Positions 24,770 to 33,670 of a DNA stretch of 64,000 nucleotides are shown here, one piece after another (within the stretch, counting starts at the first letter, position 1; every line of letters starts with the position of its first letter). Origin of the DNA: Streptomyces sp. L-9-10 (GTDB lineage Bacteria > Actinomycetota > Actinomycetes > Streptomycetales > Streptomycetaceae). The DNA is taken from positions 186,001 through 250,000 of the forward strand of contig NZ_PHRF01000041.1 in assembly GCF_004151105.1 (NCBI RefSeq), written 5' to 3'. A program made the position numbers and the translations under genes. Under the pieces are notes generated by a model, which saw only the letters and a list, made by a program, of their open reading frames with translations, made no database searches and was not told where the DNA came from.

Positions 24770-27517
24770 ATGCGAAACTCCGCCGTCTTCGTGCCCCATT
24801 TCCACTGGGACCGGGAATGGTATGAGCCTTTCCAGGTGTTCCGGCACCGGCTTGTCGCCGCGCTGGACACGGTGCTGGAGACGGCCGAGGCGAACCCGGA
24901 CTTCCGGTTCACCGTCGACGGGCAGATGGCCGCGATCGAGGACTACCTGGAGATGCGACCGGAGAACCGCGACCGGCTCGTGGCCCTGGTCACCGGCGGT
25001 CAGCTCGCCATCGGGCCCTGGCTCATCCTGCTCGACGAGTTCCTCTGCTCGGGCGAGACCATCGTCCGCAATCTGCAGATGGGATGGGCGGCGGCGGCGG
25101 AACTCGGCGGCTCGATGCCCATCGGCTATCTGCCCGACATGTTCGGCCATGTCGCCCAGATGCCGCAGATCCTGGCGCGCGCCGGAATCGAGCACGCGGC
25201 GCTGTGGCGCGGAGTTCCCGGCTCCGTCGACGGTCACGCCTTCCGCTGGCGTGCCCCCGACGGCTCCGAAGTGCGTACCGAGTTCCTCTTCGACGGCTAC
25301 GACAACGGCCTCGACGTCCTGCTGGTGCCCGACCAGATCGGGCGCGCGCTCGGCGAGTACGCGGAGATGACGGCCGACCGGTGGGGTGACGATCCGGTGC
25401 TCGCGATGGCCGGCACCGACCACAACGCGCCCGACCCGCGACTCGCGACCTGGCTGCGGCGCGCGTCCGGCGACGAACGCGCCATCACCATCGCGACGCT
25501 CGACGAGTACATCCGCGAGCATGTACGCGACGAGGTCTCCGCCGTCGTCACCGGTGAGCTGCGCAGCCATGTGCGCGGCAACATCCTCCCGGGCGTACTC
25601 TCCGTGCGGCTCGGGCTCAAGCAGCGGATGGCCGTCGCCGAGCGCACCATCGACCACGCCGAGCGGCTGAACGCGCTGTGGTCCCGGCGTGACGACTCAC
25701 CGTTCCTCTCGCTGGCGTGGCACAAGATCATCGAGTCGACCGCGCACGACTCGGTCGTCGGCTCCGGTACCGACGAGACCTCCGATCAGGTCGAAGCACG
25801 CCTCGCCGAAGCCACGCACGCCGCACGGGCCGTCCGGGACGCGGCCCTCGCCGTGCCCGCCGCCCTGGTGCCGAGTGACGCCTATCTGGTCGCCAACCCC
25901 CTGCCGTTCCCGCGCACGGCGCTGGTCGAGGTGGACGTCGCGGCGCCGCCCGCGGGAACCGTTCTCGTCGCGACCGCGGCCGACGGCTCGACGCGTCCCG
26001 TACAGCTGATCTCCGAGGCCCCGACCGTGCTCAGCGACGAGCGCATGGACGCCTCGCAGCTCGAACGTGTGCTCCGCCGCATCCACCGCCGTGAGCTCTT
26101 CGGCCGTCTGATCGACCACTACGAACTCACCCCGGGATCGCTCGTCTTCCATCTCGCCGAGGTACCGGCCAGCGGACCGTTCGACCTGCTGATCCTGCGC
26201 CGGGAGGTCGCTGCCGCCGCCGCGCATCCGGGGGAGTGGAGGGTGCTGACGCTGGAGGAAGCCCGCGCGACCGCGCTGGTGCCCGTGCGCGTACCCGCCT
26301 CGGGGCTCGCGGGTTTCCGTGTCGAACCGAGCGACCGGACGCCCGTACGGCCGACGACGTCCGCACCCGCGACCGCCGCCGCGCCCGCGACCGCGACGGA
26401 CCGCACGCTCTCCAACGGACTGGTCGAGGTCACGATCGCCGCCGACGGCACCCTCGACATGACCGGGACCGACGGCACCGTGCTGCGCGGCGTCGGCCGG
26501 CTCGTCGACGGCGGCGACCGCGGCGACAGTTACAACTACGCACCGCCGGCCCAGGACGTGCTCGTGTCCGAGCCCACCGAGGTCACCGTCGAACTCCTCG
26601 AGGACGGCCCGCTGCGTGCGAGGACACGTGTCACGCGCGTGTACGAGTGGCCCGTCGCGCTCTCCTCCGACGAGCGCGACCTGCGCGACAGCCGGACCGT
26701 ACCGACCCCGGTGGAGACACTCGTGGAGGTGCGGGTGGGCGAGCCGTTCGTCCGGGTCTCCACGTCGTTCCTGAACCAGTCGGCCGACCACCGGCTGCGC
26801 TTCCACGTGCCACTGCCCGAGGCGGTGACCGTGTCCGCGTCCGCCGGGCAGTTCGCCGTCACCGAGCGAGGGCTCACCGCCGAGGGCGGCTGGGGCGAAT
26901 ACCCGATCCCGACCTTCCCCGCGAGTTCGTTCGTGTCGGCCGGCGCCGCCCACGTACTCGTCGACCACGCCACCGAGTACGAACTCGTCGGCGACGGCTC
27001 CGGCATCGCTCTGACACTGCTGCGCGCCATCGGCTCCATCAGCGTCAACATCCATCCACTGCGCGACGAGCCCGCGGCGAGCGAGATCCCCGCACCCGGC
27101 GCGCAGGATCTCGGCATGCGCATCGAGAACCGCTTCGCCATCGTCCCCTCGTCGACCGGCTGGCAGGGCGCGAACGCGGTCGTTCTCGCCGAGGACTTCC
27201 GCAACGACGTGCTGGTCGCCCGCGGGACCGCGCCCGCCGGAGACCGGCTGCCGCCCGACACGGCCGGGCTGCGCGTGGACGGTGCGGACATCCTCGTATC
27301 GAGCATCCGACGCGTCGAGGGCGACGAGCGCGGTCCCGGCATCGAGGTGCGGTTGGCCGCGATGAGCGACACGGGCTCGACCGCCCGGGTGACCGGCGCG
27401 TTCACCGAAGCCACCACGGTCGACCTGCTCGGCAGACCGCTCTCCGCGACGCCGGTCACGGACGGACTGGAACTCGCCCTCGGCCCCTGGGAGATCCGGA
27501 CGGTCGTGGTGCGGTAG
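24770..27517 (+). CDS. Alpha-mannosidase, GH38 (MngB-like)
   Basis: 915 residues, no signal peptide, so cytoplasmic. The Zn-binding HxHxD is at the N-terminus (HFHWDREW, His10, His12, Asp14). The catalytic nucleophile is Asp123 in GYLPDMFGH, and further His residues for zinc are in HDSVVGSGTDE (~325). The overall pattern is closer to E. coli MngB (mannosylglycerate hydrolase) than to the second GH38 of this window, which begins the catalytic domain only after ~250 residues. C-terminal beta domains fill the rest. It should remove alpha-linked mannose from an imported oligosaccharide or glycoside. It follows the transporter by 75 bp and precedes a GH2 gene, so it is in the same regulon. The start lacks a strong ribosome binding site. 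Confidence 0.9.
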   Translation: MRNSAVFVPHFHWDREWYEPFQVFRHRLVAALDTVLETAEANPDFRFTVDGQMAAIEDYLEMRPENRDRLVALVTGGQLAIGPWLILLDEFLCSGETIVRNLQMGWAAAAELGGSMPIGYLPDMFGHVAQMPQILARAGIEHAALWRGVPGSVDGHAFRWRAPDGSEVRTEFLFDGYDNGLDVLLVPDQIGRALGEYAEMTADRWGDDPVLAMAGTDHNAPDPRLATWLRRASGDERAITIATLDEYIREHVRDEVSAVVTGELRSHVRGNILPGVLSVRLGLKQRMAVAERTIDHAERLNALWSRRDDSPFLSLAWHKIIESTAHDSVVGSGTDETSDQVEARLAEATHAARAVRDAALAVPAALVPSDAYLVANPLPFPRTALVEVDVAAPPAGTVLVATAADGSTRPVQLISEAPTVLSDERMDASQLERVLRRIHRRELFGRLIDHYELTPGSLVFHLAEVPASGPFDLLILRREVAAAAAHPGEWRVLTLEEARATALVPVRVPASGLAGFRVEPSDRTPVRPTTSAPATAAAPATATDRTLSNGLVEVTIAADGTLDMTGTDGTVLRGVGRLVDGGDRGDSYNYAPPAQDVLVSEPTEVTVELLEDGPLRARTRVTRVYEWPVALSSDERDLRDSRTVPTPVETLVEVRVGEPFVRVSTSFLNQSADHRLRFHVPLPEAVTVSASAGQFAVTERGLTAEGGWGEYPIPTFPASSFVSAGAAHVLVDHATEYELVGDGSGIALTLLRAIGSISVNIHPLRDEPAASEIPAPGAQDLGMRIENRFAIVPSSTGWQGANAVVLAEDFRNDVLVARGTAPAGDRLPPDTAGLRVDGADILVSSIRRVEGDERGPGIEVRLAAMSDTGSTARVTGAFTEATTVDLLGRPLSATPVTDGLELALGPWEIRTVVVR

Positions 27518-27577
27518 ACCACCGCTCGCGGCCAGGCGTTCGGATCCTTTTCGTCATCAAGAGAGAGTTGTGACCTC

Positions 27578-30553
27578 GTGCACTCCCAGCTTTCCGCGTA
27601 TGTCTCGGACACCACACCAGGGCGTGGCGCGCTCCGCGCGGCGCGCTCGTGGCTGCACTCCGACGCCCCTTCTCGTTCGCTGAACGGGCACTGGCGTTTC
27701 CGTCTGTCGCGAACGGCGGCGGTGGCGGAGGATTTCGCGTCCGAGGGCTTCGACGACAGCCGCTGGGGCGACATCCCGGTTCCCTCCCACTGGGTGCTCC
27801 AGGGCGACGGGGCCCACGGCCGGCCGATCTACACGAACGTGCAGTTCCCCTTCCCGATCGACCCACCCCATGTCCCCGACGAGAACCCCACCGGCGACTA
27901 TCGCCGCCACTTCGAGGTGCCCGCCGACTGGCCGGAGGCCGAGCGCGTCGTGCTGCGGTTCGACGGTGTCGAGTCCCTTTTCAAGGTCTGGGTGAACGGC
28001 GACGAGATCGGCGGCGCCGCCGGCAGCCGGCTCGCCCACGAATTCGATGTGACCTCGTCGGTGCGTCCGGGCGACAACGTCGTCGCCGTACGCGTGCACC
28101 AGTGGTCGGCGGGCAGCTATCTCGAAGACCAGGACCAGTGGTGGCTGCCGGGAATCTTCCGCGAGGTCACCCTGATCGCACGGCCTGCCGGAGGCATCGA
28201 GGACGTCTGGCTGCGCACCGGGTTCGAGACGGGGCGCGGACGGATCGAGACGGAGGTCACCGCCGACGCGGCGGCGTACCCGGTCACCCTTCGCCTCCCC
28301 GAACTCGGCATCGAACAGGTCTGGTCGACGGCGGCCGACGTGGCCCCGCTCGCCATCGAGGGCGTGGAGCCCTGGTCGGCCGAGCGGCCACGCCTGTACG
28401 ACGCCACCGTGTCGACGGCCGCGGAGAGCATCGCCCTGCGGGTGGGTTTCCGCACCGTCGAGATCGACGGCGACCAGTTCCTGGTCAACGGCCGCCGTGT
28501 CGTGTTCCACGGCATGAACCGCCATGAGACCCACCCCGAGCGCGGACGCGTCTTCGACGAGGAGCACGCCCGCGAGGACCTGGCCCGGATGAAGCGGTTC
28601 AACGTGAACGCGATCCGCACCAGCCATTACCCGCCGCATCCACGGCTGCTCGACCTCGCCGACGAACTCGGATTCTGGGTCGTCCTCGAATGCGATCTGG
28701 AGACACACGGCTTCGACGGTCTCGACTGGGCCGGAAACCCGAGCGATGACCCGGCGTGGCGTGACGCCTGTCTCGACCGCATTGAGCGCACCGTCGAACG
28801 GGACAAGAACCATCCCAGCGTGGTGATCTGGTCGCTCGGCAACGAAGCGGGGACCGGCAGCAACCTCGCCGCGATGTCGGCGTGGGTCCATGCCAGGGAC
28901 GCCGGACGGCCCGTGCACTACGAAGGTGACCACGCCGGCGAGTACACCGACATCTACTCCCGTATGTACGCGTCGGTGTCCGAGACCGAGCAGATCGGCA
29001 CCGACGGCTCACGCGCGCCGCTGCTGAACTGCACGCCCGCGCAGGGCGCCCGGCAGCGCACCAAGCCGTTCCTGCTCTGCGAGTACGCCCACGCGATGGG
29101 CAACGGGCCGGGAGCGCTCGACCAGTACGAGGCGCTCGTGCACGAACACCCGCGGCTGCACGGCGGCTTCGTCTGGGAATGGCGCGACCACGGCATCCTG
29201 ACGACGACCCCGGACGGCACGCCCTACTACGCGTACGGCGGTGACTTCGGAGAGGCCGTACACGACGGCAACTTCGTGATGGACGGCATGCTGCTGAGCG
29301 ACGACGTGCCGACCCCCAGCCTCCACGAGTACAAGGCGGTCGTGCAGCCGGTCCGCTTCGCCTTCGACGGCGACGAGCTCGCGCTGACCAGTCTGCGGCA
29401 CTCCGCCGACACGTCCGACCTGCGCTTCCGCTGGCGCGTCGAGCACGACGGAACGCCCGTGGACGAGGGGGACATGGAGGTCCCCGTCATCGCGGCGGGC
29501 GGGTCGGCGCGTGTGCCGCTGCCACGGATCCCGGTGTCGGGGGACGCGGAGACGTGGCTCACCATCGACGCCGTCCTGGCGGAGGGGACCGCCTGGGCGC
29601 CCGCCGGGCATGTGATCGCGACCGCGCAGCTGGACCGTTCGACGCGCCGTCCCGCGCCGGCTGTCCGGCCGGAGACCGACTGGCGGCGGAGCGACGGCAC
29701 GCTGACGCTCGGCATCGCCGAGTTCGCCGAGGGGTCCCTCGTACGTCTCGCCGGCCGCGCCGTGACCGGCCCGCGGCTGGAGCTGTTCCGGGCCCCGACC
29801 GACAACGACGAAGGCGCGTCCGAGGACGTCGGGGAGAGCGACGGCAGCGTCGCCGGGGTGTCCAACGCCGAACTGTGGCGTCGCGACGGTCTCGACCGGC
29901 TGGTCACGCGGGGCGTGTCCGTGGAGCGCACCGCGACGGCACTGCGCACGGTCACCAGGGTCTCCGCGGCGAACTCCGCCTCGTCCGTGACCGTGGAGAC
30001 GGTGTGGTCGCTCGTGGGCGGTGAACTCGAACTGCGCGTGGAGATCGAGCCGTCGAGCGGCTGGCCGACGGTGTGGCCGCGGATCGGGATACGGTTCGAA
30101 CTGCCCGATGGCACGGCCCCCGTGGACGGCGCCGAGTGGTTCGGCCTCGGCCCGTTCGAGTCCTATCCCGACAGTCTCCGCGCGGCGCGCACCGGTCGGT
30201 TCTCCTCGACCGTCCGCGACCTCTCCGTGGACTACGCGCGCCCCCAGGAGACGGGGCACCGCTCGCGGCTGCGAGAGCTGTCGCTGACGAGCGCCGGCGC
30301 CGAAGTGCTGCGCGTCACGACACTTCCGGACACGCGCGGGCGGCGCCCCGGCTTCACGCTCAGCCGCCACACCCCCCAGCAGATCGCACGAGCCGCGCAC
30401 CCCTATGAACTTCCGGAGTCGACGACGAGTCACCTGATCATCGACGCGGCCCAGCACGGCCTCGGCTCACGGGCCTGTGGACATGACGTATGGCCTGAAT
30501 TCGCGCTTCGCCCCGAATCCCGCACCGTCAGGTTCCGCATCACAGCGGGGTGA
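27578..30553 (+). CDS. Beta-galactosidase, GH2 (LacZ-type)
   Basis: 991 residues, cytoplasmic. The domains are in LacZ order: sugar-binding jelly roll (about 35-210), Ig-like domain, TIM barrel (~300-590), second Ig-like domain and the large C-terminal beta-sandwich (~720-985, with RLRELSLTSAG and HQ-type ends). The acid/base is Glu423 in [10 protein letters not shown] and the nucleophile is Glu502 in [11 protein letters not shown]. It hydrolyses terminal beta-galactosides from imported sugar. The GTG at 27578 follows AAGAGAGAG. It is the last clear member of the LacI-linked operon. A paralogue, also beside a GH38 gene, lies at 47760-50693. Confidence 0.93.
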   Translation: MHSQLSAYVSDTTPGRGALRAARSWLHSDAPSRSLNGHWRFRLSRTAAVAEDFASEGFDDSRWGDIPVPSHWVLQGDGAHGRPIYTNVQFPFPIDPPHVPDENPTGDYRRHFEVPADWPEAERVVLRFDGVESLFKVWVNGDEIGGAAGSRLAHEFDVTSSVRPGDNVVAVRVHQWSAGSYLEDQDQWWLPGIFREVTLIARPAGGIEDVWLRTGFETGRGRIETEVTADAAAYPVTLRLPELGIEQVWSTAADVAPLAIEGVEPWSAERPRLYDATVSTAAESIALRVGFRTVEIDGDQFLVNGRRVVFHGMNRHETHPERGRVFDEEHAREDLARMKRFNVNAIRTSHYPPHPRLLDLADELGFWVVLECDLETHGFDGLDWAGNPSDDPAWRDACLDRIERTVERDKNHPSVVIWSLGNEAGTGSNLAAMSAWVHARDAGRPVHYEGDHAGEYTDIYSRMYASVSETEQIGTDGSRAPLLNCTPAQGARQRTKPFLLCEYAHAMGNGPGALDQYEALVHEHPRLHGGFVWEWRDHGILTTTPDGTPYYAYGGDFGEAVHDGNFVMDGMLLSDDVPTPSLHEYKAVVQPVRFAFDGDELALTSLRHSADTSDLRFRWRVEHDGTPVDEGDMEVPVIAAGGSARVPLPRIPVSGDAETWLTIDAVLAEGTAWAPAGHVIATAQLDRSTRRPAPAVRPETDWRRSDGTLTLGIAEFAEGSLVRLAGRAVTGPRLELFRAPTDNDEGASEDVGESDGSVAGVSNAELWRRDGLDRLVTRGVSVERTATALRTVTRVSAANSASSVTVETVWSLVGGELELRVEIEPSSGWPTVWPRIGIRFELPDGTAPVDGAEWFGLGPFESYPDSLRAARTGRFSSTVRDLSVDYARPQETGHRSRLRELSLTSAGAEVLRVTTLPDTRGRRPGFTLSRHTPQQIARAAHPYELPESTTSHLIIDAAQHGLGSRACGHDVWPEFALRPESRTVRFRITAG

Positions 30554-30674
30554 TTCCGGGACGGGCACCGGCCACATGCTCGATAGGATTCCGTCCGGGT
30601 CCCGACCACGCGGGTTACGGGACAACGAGCGCCAGTGCAAGCGGATTTCCGGCCGGTCACGCCGACGCGACAGC

Positions 30675-30710
30675 GGCCGGAACAGTGGCCGGAACGGTGA
30701 CCGGAACACC
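30675..30710 (+). repeat. Three 12-bp tandem units upstream of the FAD monooxygenase
   Basis: GGCCGGAACAGT, GGCCGGAACGGT and GACCGGAACACC follow each other directly, sharing the core CCGGAAC every 12 bp. They end 20 bp before the monooxygenase start and overlap its likely promoter area, so they may be regulator sites or simple replication slippage. Confidence 0.5.
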
Positions 30711-30730
30711 AAGTGAGTGGAGAGCCAGTC

Positions 30731-31948
30731 ATGCGTGGAGGCAGCGTCGCCGTGGTCGGCGGCAGCATAGCGGGGTGTGCCACGGCGTTGGCCGCGTCGC
30801 GCGGCGGAGCGGAGAAGATCACCGTCTTCGAGCGAGCCGACGCACAACTCCGGGACAGGGGAGTGGGGATCGCCCTCCACGACGACCGGTACGACGAGTT
30901 GAGGCACGCCGGTTATGTGGCCCCCGAGATGCCGTGGGCGCCACTGACCCGGCGCGTGTGGAGCGTGCGCGACGGCGAGGCCGACCACGGCCGGGCCGTC
31001 GGCGAGCAGCCGTTCCCCTTCCGCGCCTACAACTGGGGTTCCCTGTGGAGCGAGTTGCGCCGCCGGGTGCCCGACGAGGTCACCTACCGGTCCGGCGCGA
31101 TGGTCACCGGCGTGGAGCCGGACACCGACGGTGTGACGCTGCGGCTCGCGGACGGATACCAGGAGCGCTTCGACGTCGTGATCGGCGCCGACGGGTACCG
31201 TTCGGTCGTCCGCGAGGCCATGTTCCCCGGCGCCGGTGCGACGTACGCCGGTTACATCGGCTGGCGCGGTACGTCGTCGGACGTCGCCGACCTCCCCTCG
31301 GACGGCCATGACGCGCACAACGTCGTCTTCCCCGGCGGTCACTGCATGATCTATCGCATCCCGGACGGCGTCGGGGGGCACCGGCTCAACTGGGTGCTCT
31401 ACACGAGGCCCCCGCAGACCGACGGCCTCCACCCCGATCTGCTGACCCCGACCTCGCTGCCGCCGGGCCGTCTGCACTCGGAGCTCATCGCGCACCTGCG
31501 TGCCCTGGTGGCCGACAACTTCCCGCCGTACTGGGCCCTCAGGGTGCTCCGTACGCCCCCCGAGACCACCTTCATCCAGCCCATCTACGACCTGGAGGTG
31601 CCGCGCTACACCTCGGGACGGATGGTGCTCGTCGGCGACGCCGCCAGCGTCGCCCGGCCGCACATCGGCGGCGGCAGTGTGAAGGCGCTCCAGGACGCCA
31701 CCGCCCTGGAGGCCGCCTGGACGGCCGGGAGCAGCTGGCAGGAGGTCCTGGAGAAGTACGACGCCGGTCGCCGCGCCGTCGGGGCGGCCATGGTCGCCCT
31801 CGCCCGCAGGATGGGCAGTGCGCAGGTCGAGAACACACCGGACTGGTCCGCCATGGGCCAGCCGGAGTTCGACGTGTGGTGGCAGGACCAGAACAAGGGC
31901 TCCGACCGGCGCAGCGGCTTCGGCGGCCACAGCATCAAGGCCGAATAG
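30731..31948 (+). CDS. FAD-dependent aromatic monooxygenase (PHBH fold)
   Basis: 405 residues. It has the three fingerprints of group A flavoprotein hydroxylases: the N-terminal VVGGSIAGCATALA, the middle DVVIGADGYRSVVRE (about residues 148-162) and GDAASVARPHIGGG (~300). The extended FAD motif and the conserved ARPHIGGG resemble 2,6-dihydroxypyridine 3-monooxygenase and similar ring hydroxylases. It uses NAD(P)H and O2 to hydroxylate an aromatic or conjugated compound. ATG 30731 is preferred over the in-frame GTG at 30713 because GGAGAG lies 6 bp upstream. It stands between the sugar operon and the convergent amino-acid-type ABC operon, with no obvious partner. Whether it belongs to the meta-cleavage island 11 kb away is unknown. 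Confidence 0.87.
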   Translation: MRGGSVAVVGGSIAGCATALAASRGGAEKITVFERADAQLRDRGVGIALHDDRYDELRHAGYVAPEMPWAPLTRRVWSVRDGEADHGRAVGEQPFPFRAYNWGSLWSELRRRVPDEVTYRSGAMVTGVEPDTDGVTLRLADGYQERFDVVIGADGYRSVVREAMFPGAGATYAGYIGWRGTSSDVADLPSDGHDAHNVVFPGGHCMIYRIPDGVGGHRLNWVLYTRPPQTDGLHPDLLTPTSLPPGRLHSELIAHLRALVADNFPPYWALRVLRTPPETTFIQPIYDLEVPRYTSGRMVLVGDAASVARPHIGGGSVKALQDATALEAAWTAGSSWQEVLEKYDAGRRAVGAAMVALARRMGSAQVENTPDWSAMGQPEFDVWWQDQNKGSDRRSGFGGHSIKAE

Positions 31949-31980
31949 GCCCGGAGGACCCGGACGACCCGGGGCGCGAC

Positions 31981-32013
31981 GAGGGCGGTGACCGTGTGCC
32001 GGTCACCGCCCTC
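31981..32013. terminator. Bidirectional terminator between convergent genes
   Basis: A perfect 14-bp stem, GAGGGCGGTGACCG (31981-31994) with its complement at 32000-32013, and a 5-nt loop lies between the monooxygenase stop and the end of the livF-like gene. Confidence 0.8.
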
Positions 32014-32034
32014 ATGGCGGGTGGTGCCCGCGTC

Positions 32035-32763
32035 TCAGACGGCCGTCGGCGCGAGTTCGAGTGCGGCGTACAGCGCGGTGGCATCGGCACGAGCGTCCGC
32101 GCCGTCCAGCCGCAGCGTCGTCCGTCCCGAGGTGAGGACCGTGAGCGTACGGGCGCACTCGGCCGCCTGGGCCGGGCTGGGGGAGACCAGCACGACGGCG
32201 ATGCCCTCGTCCGCCAGTGTGGTCACCAACTCGTAGACCTGCTGGACGAGTACGGGCGCGAGGCCCTCGGTCGGCTCGTCGAGCAGCAGCACCTTCGGGG
32301 AGCCGAGCAGCGCGCGGGCCAGTGCCAGCATCTGCTGTTCGCCGCCGGACAGATCCGTCCCCCGGTTGCCCCGGCGCTCGCCCAGCCGGGGCAGCAGTTC
32401 CAGGACGCGTGCGGGGGTCCACACGCTGGGGCGCGTGGTGTCGCCGCGGCGCGGCGGACGGTACGACAGCCGCAGGTGTTCGGCGACGGTGAGCCCGGCG
32501 AACACACGGCGGCCCTGCGGTACGAGACCGATCCCGGCGCGGGCGATCCGGTGTGCGGGCTGCCCCGTCACGTCCCGGCCGTCGAGCCGTACGAGACCGG
32601 CGCCGGGGCGCATCAGCCCGGCGACGGTGTGGACGAGCGTGGTCTTGCCGGCGCCGTTGTGGCCGACGATGGCGTGGACCGTGCCGGCGGGCACCGACAG
32701 GTCGAGTCCGTGCAGGACGGTGCCGCCGTGGTAGCCCGCGGTCAGGCCGGTGAGTTCGAGCAT
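32035..32763 (-). CDS. Branched-chain amino acid-type ABC transporter ATPase (LivF-like)
   Basis: 242 residues. Walker A GHNGAGKTT (about 35-43), signature LSGGEQQM (~141) and Walker B VLLLDEPTEGL (~161) are all intact. The TEGLAP sequence after Walker B is typical of LivF. It forms the ATP-driven motor together with the LivG-like subunit. ATG 32763 gives the usual LELTGL start; the longer frame is only Pro/Arg-rich shadow. It begins 10 bp after livG. Confidence 0.92.
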   Translation of the reverse strand: MLELTGLTAGYHGGTVLHGLDLSVPAGTVHAIVGHNGAGKTTLVHTVAGLMRPGAGLVRLDGRDVTGQPAHRIARAGIGLVPQGRRVFAGLTVAEHLRLSYRPPRRGDTTRPSVWTPARVLELLPRLGERRGNRGTDLSGGEQQMLALARALLGSPKVLLLDEPTEGLAPVLVQQVYELVTTLADEGIAVVLVSPSPAQAAECARTLTVLTSGRTTLRLDGADARADATALYAALELAPTAV

Positions 32764-32773
32764 CGGGGGGCGG

Positions 32774-33670
32774 TCACCCTCTCGCGCCGGCGGACGGGCC
32801 GGTGTCGGACGGATCGGTGGCGGACGCGCCGGTGGACGCGGCGGCTGTGGACGCCGCGGTGATGGGCCGTGCGACACCGGCCGTGGTCCCGTCCGCCGTC
32901 GTGCCGGTGGTGTGGTACGCGTCGCGGACCTCGGGGTGCGCGAGCGCCTCCTGGGTCGGGCCGGTGACGAGCACCCGCCCGGCGGCCAGGACCGTTACCG
33001 TCGTGGCGAGTTGGGCGACGACCTCGACATGGTGCTCGACCAGGATGATCGCGACGCTCTCCGGCAGGCCCCCGAGGACGCCGAGCAGCCGGCCGATGTC
33101 GCCGTCGGTCAGCCCGGCCGCCGGCTCGTCCAGGAGCAGCAGGCGCGGCTCGCCCGCCAGCGCGGCGGCGAGGTCGAGCATGCGGCGCTGTCCGTGGGAG
33201 AGCGTGGAGGCCGGCCGATGGGCGATGTCCGCGAGGCCGACGGCCTCCAGATGACGGCCCGCGGACTCGGTGTGCAGCCGGTAGCGGGACGGGCTGCGCC
33301 AGGCGCCGCGGCGCTTCGGGTGGTGCGGCCAGCCGGCCAGTACGACATTGTCCAGCACCGTCAACTCGGATATCACCGACGGTTGTTGGAAGCTGCGGGC
33401 GATGCCGAGCCGGCTCCGTTTGGCGGTGGCCGTACGGGTGATGTCCACGCCGCCCAGGACGATGGTGCCCTGGTCCGGCCGGTCGGTACCCGCGATCACG
33501 TTGAGCAGGGTGGTCTTGCCGGCGCCGTTGGGCCCGATGACGGCGTGCCGGGCGCCCGCGGGGAGCCGCAGGCTGACGTCGTCGACGGCGGTGAGACTGC
33601 CGTATCGGCGGGTGAGACGTGTGAGGTCCAGCACCGGGGATGCCGACGCGGCGGTCGGTGGGGGCGTCAT
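32774..33670 (-). CDS. Branched-chain amino acid-type ABC transporter ATPase (LivG-like)
   Basis: 298 residues. Walker A GPNGAGKTT, the Q-loop region IARSFQQPSVISELTVLDNV, a signature that reads LSHGQRRMLDLA, and Walker B LLLLDEPAAGL are present; AAGL is typical of LivG. An Ala/Thr-rich tail of ~45 residues follows the domain. ATG 33670 overlaps the permease stop by ATGA. Confidence 0.92.
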   Translation of the reverse strand: MTPPPTAASASPVLDLTRLTRRYGSLTAVDDVSLRLPAGARHAVIGPNGAGKTTLLNVIAGTDRPDQGTIVLGGVDITRTATAKRSRLGIARSFQQPSVISELTVLDNVVLAGWPHHPKRRGAWRSPSRYRLHTESAGRHLEAVGLADIAHRPASTLSHGQRRMLDLAAALAGEPRLLLLDEPAAGLTDGDIGRLLGVLGGLPESVAIILVEHHVEVVAQLATTVTVLAAGRVLVTGPTQEALAHPEVRDAYHTTGTTADGTTAGVARPITAASTAAASTGASATDPSDTGPSAGARG

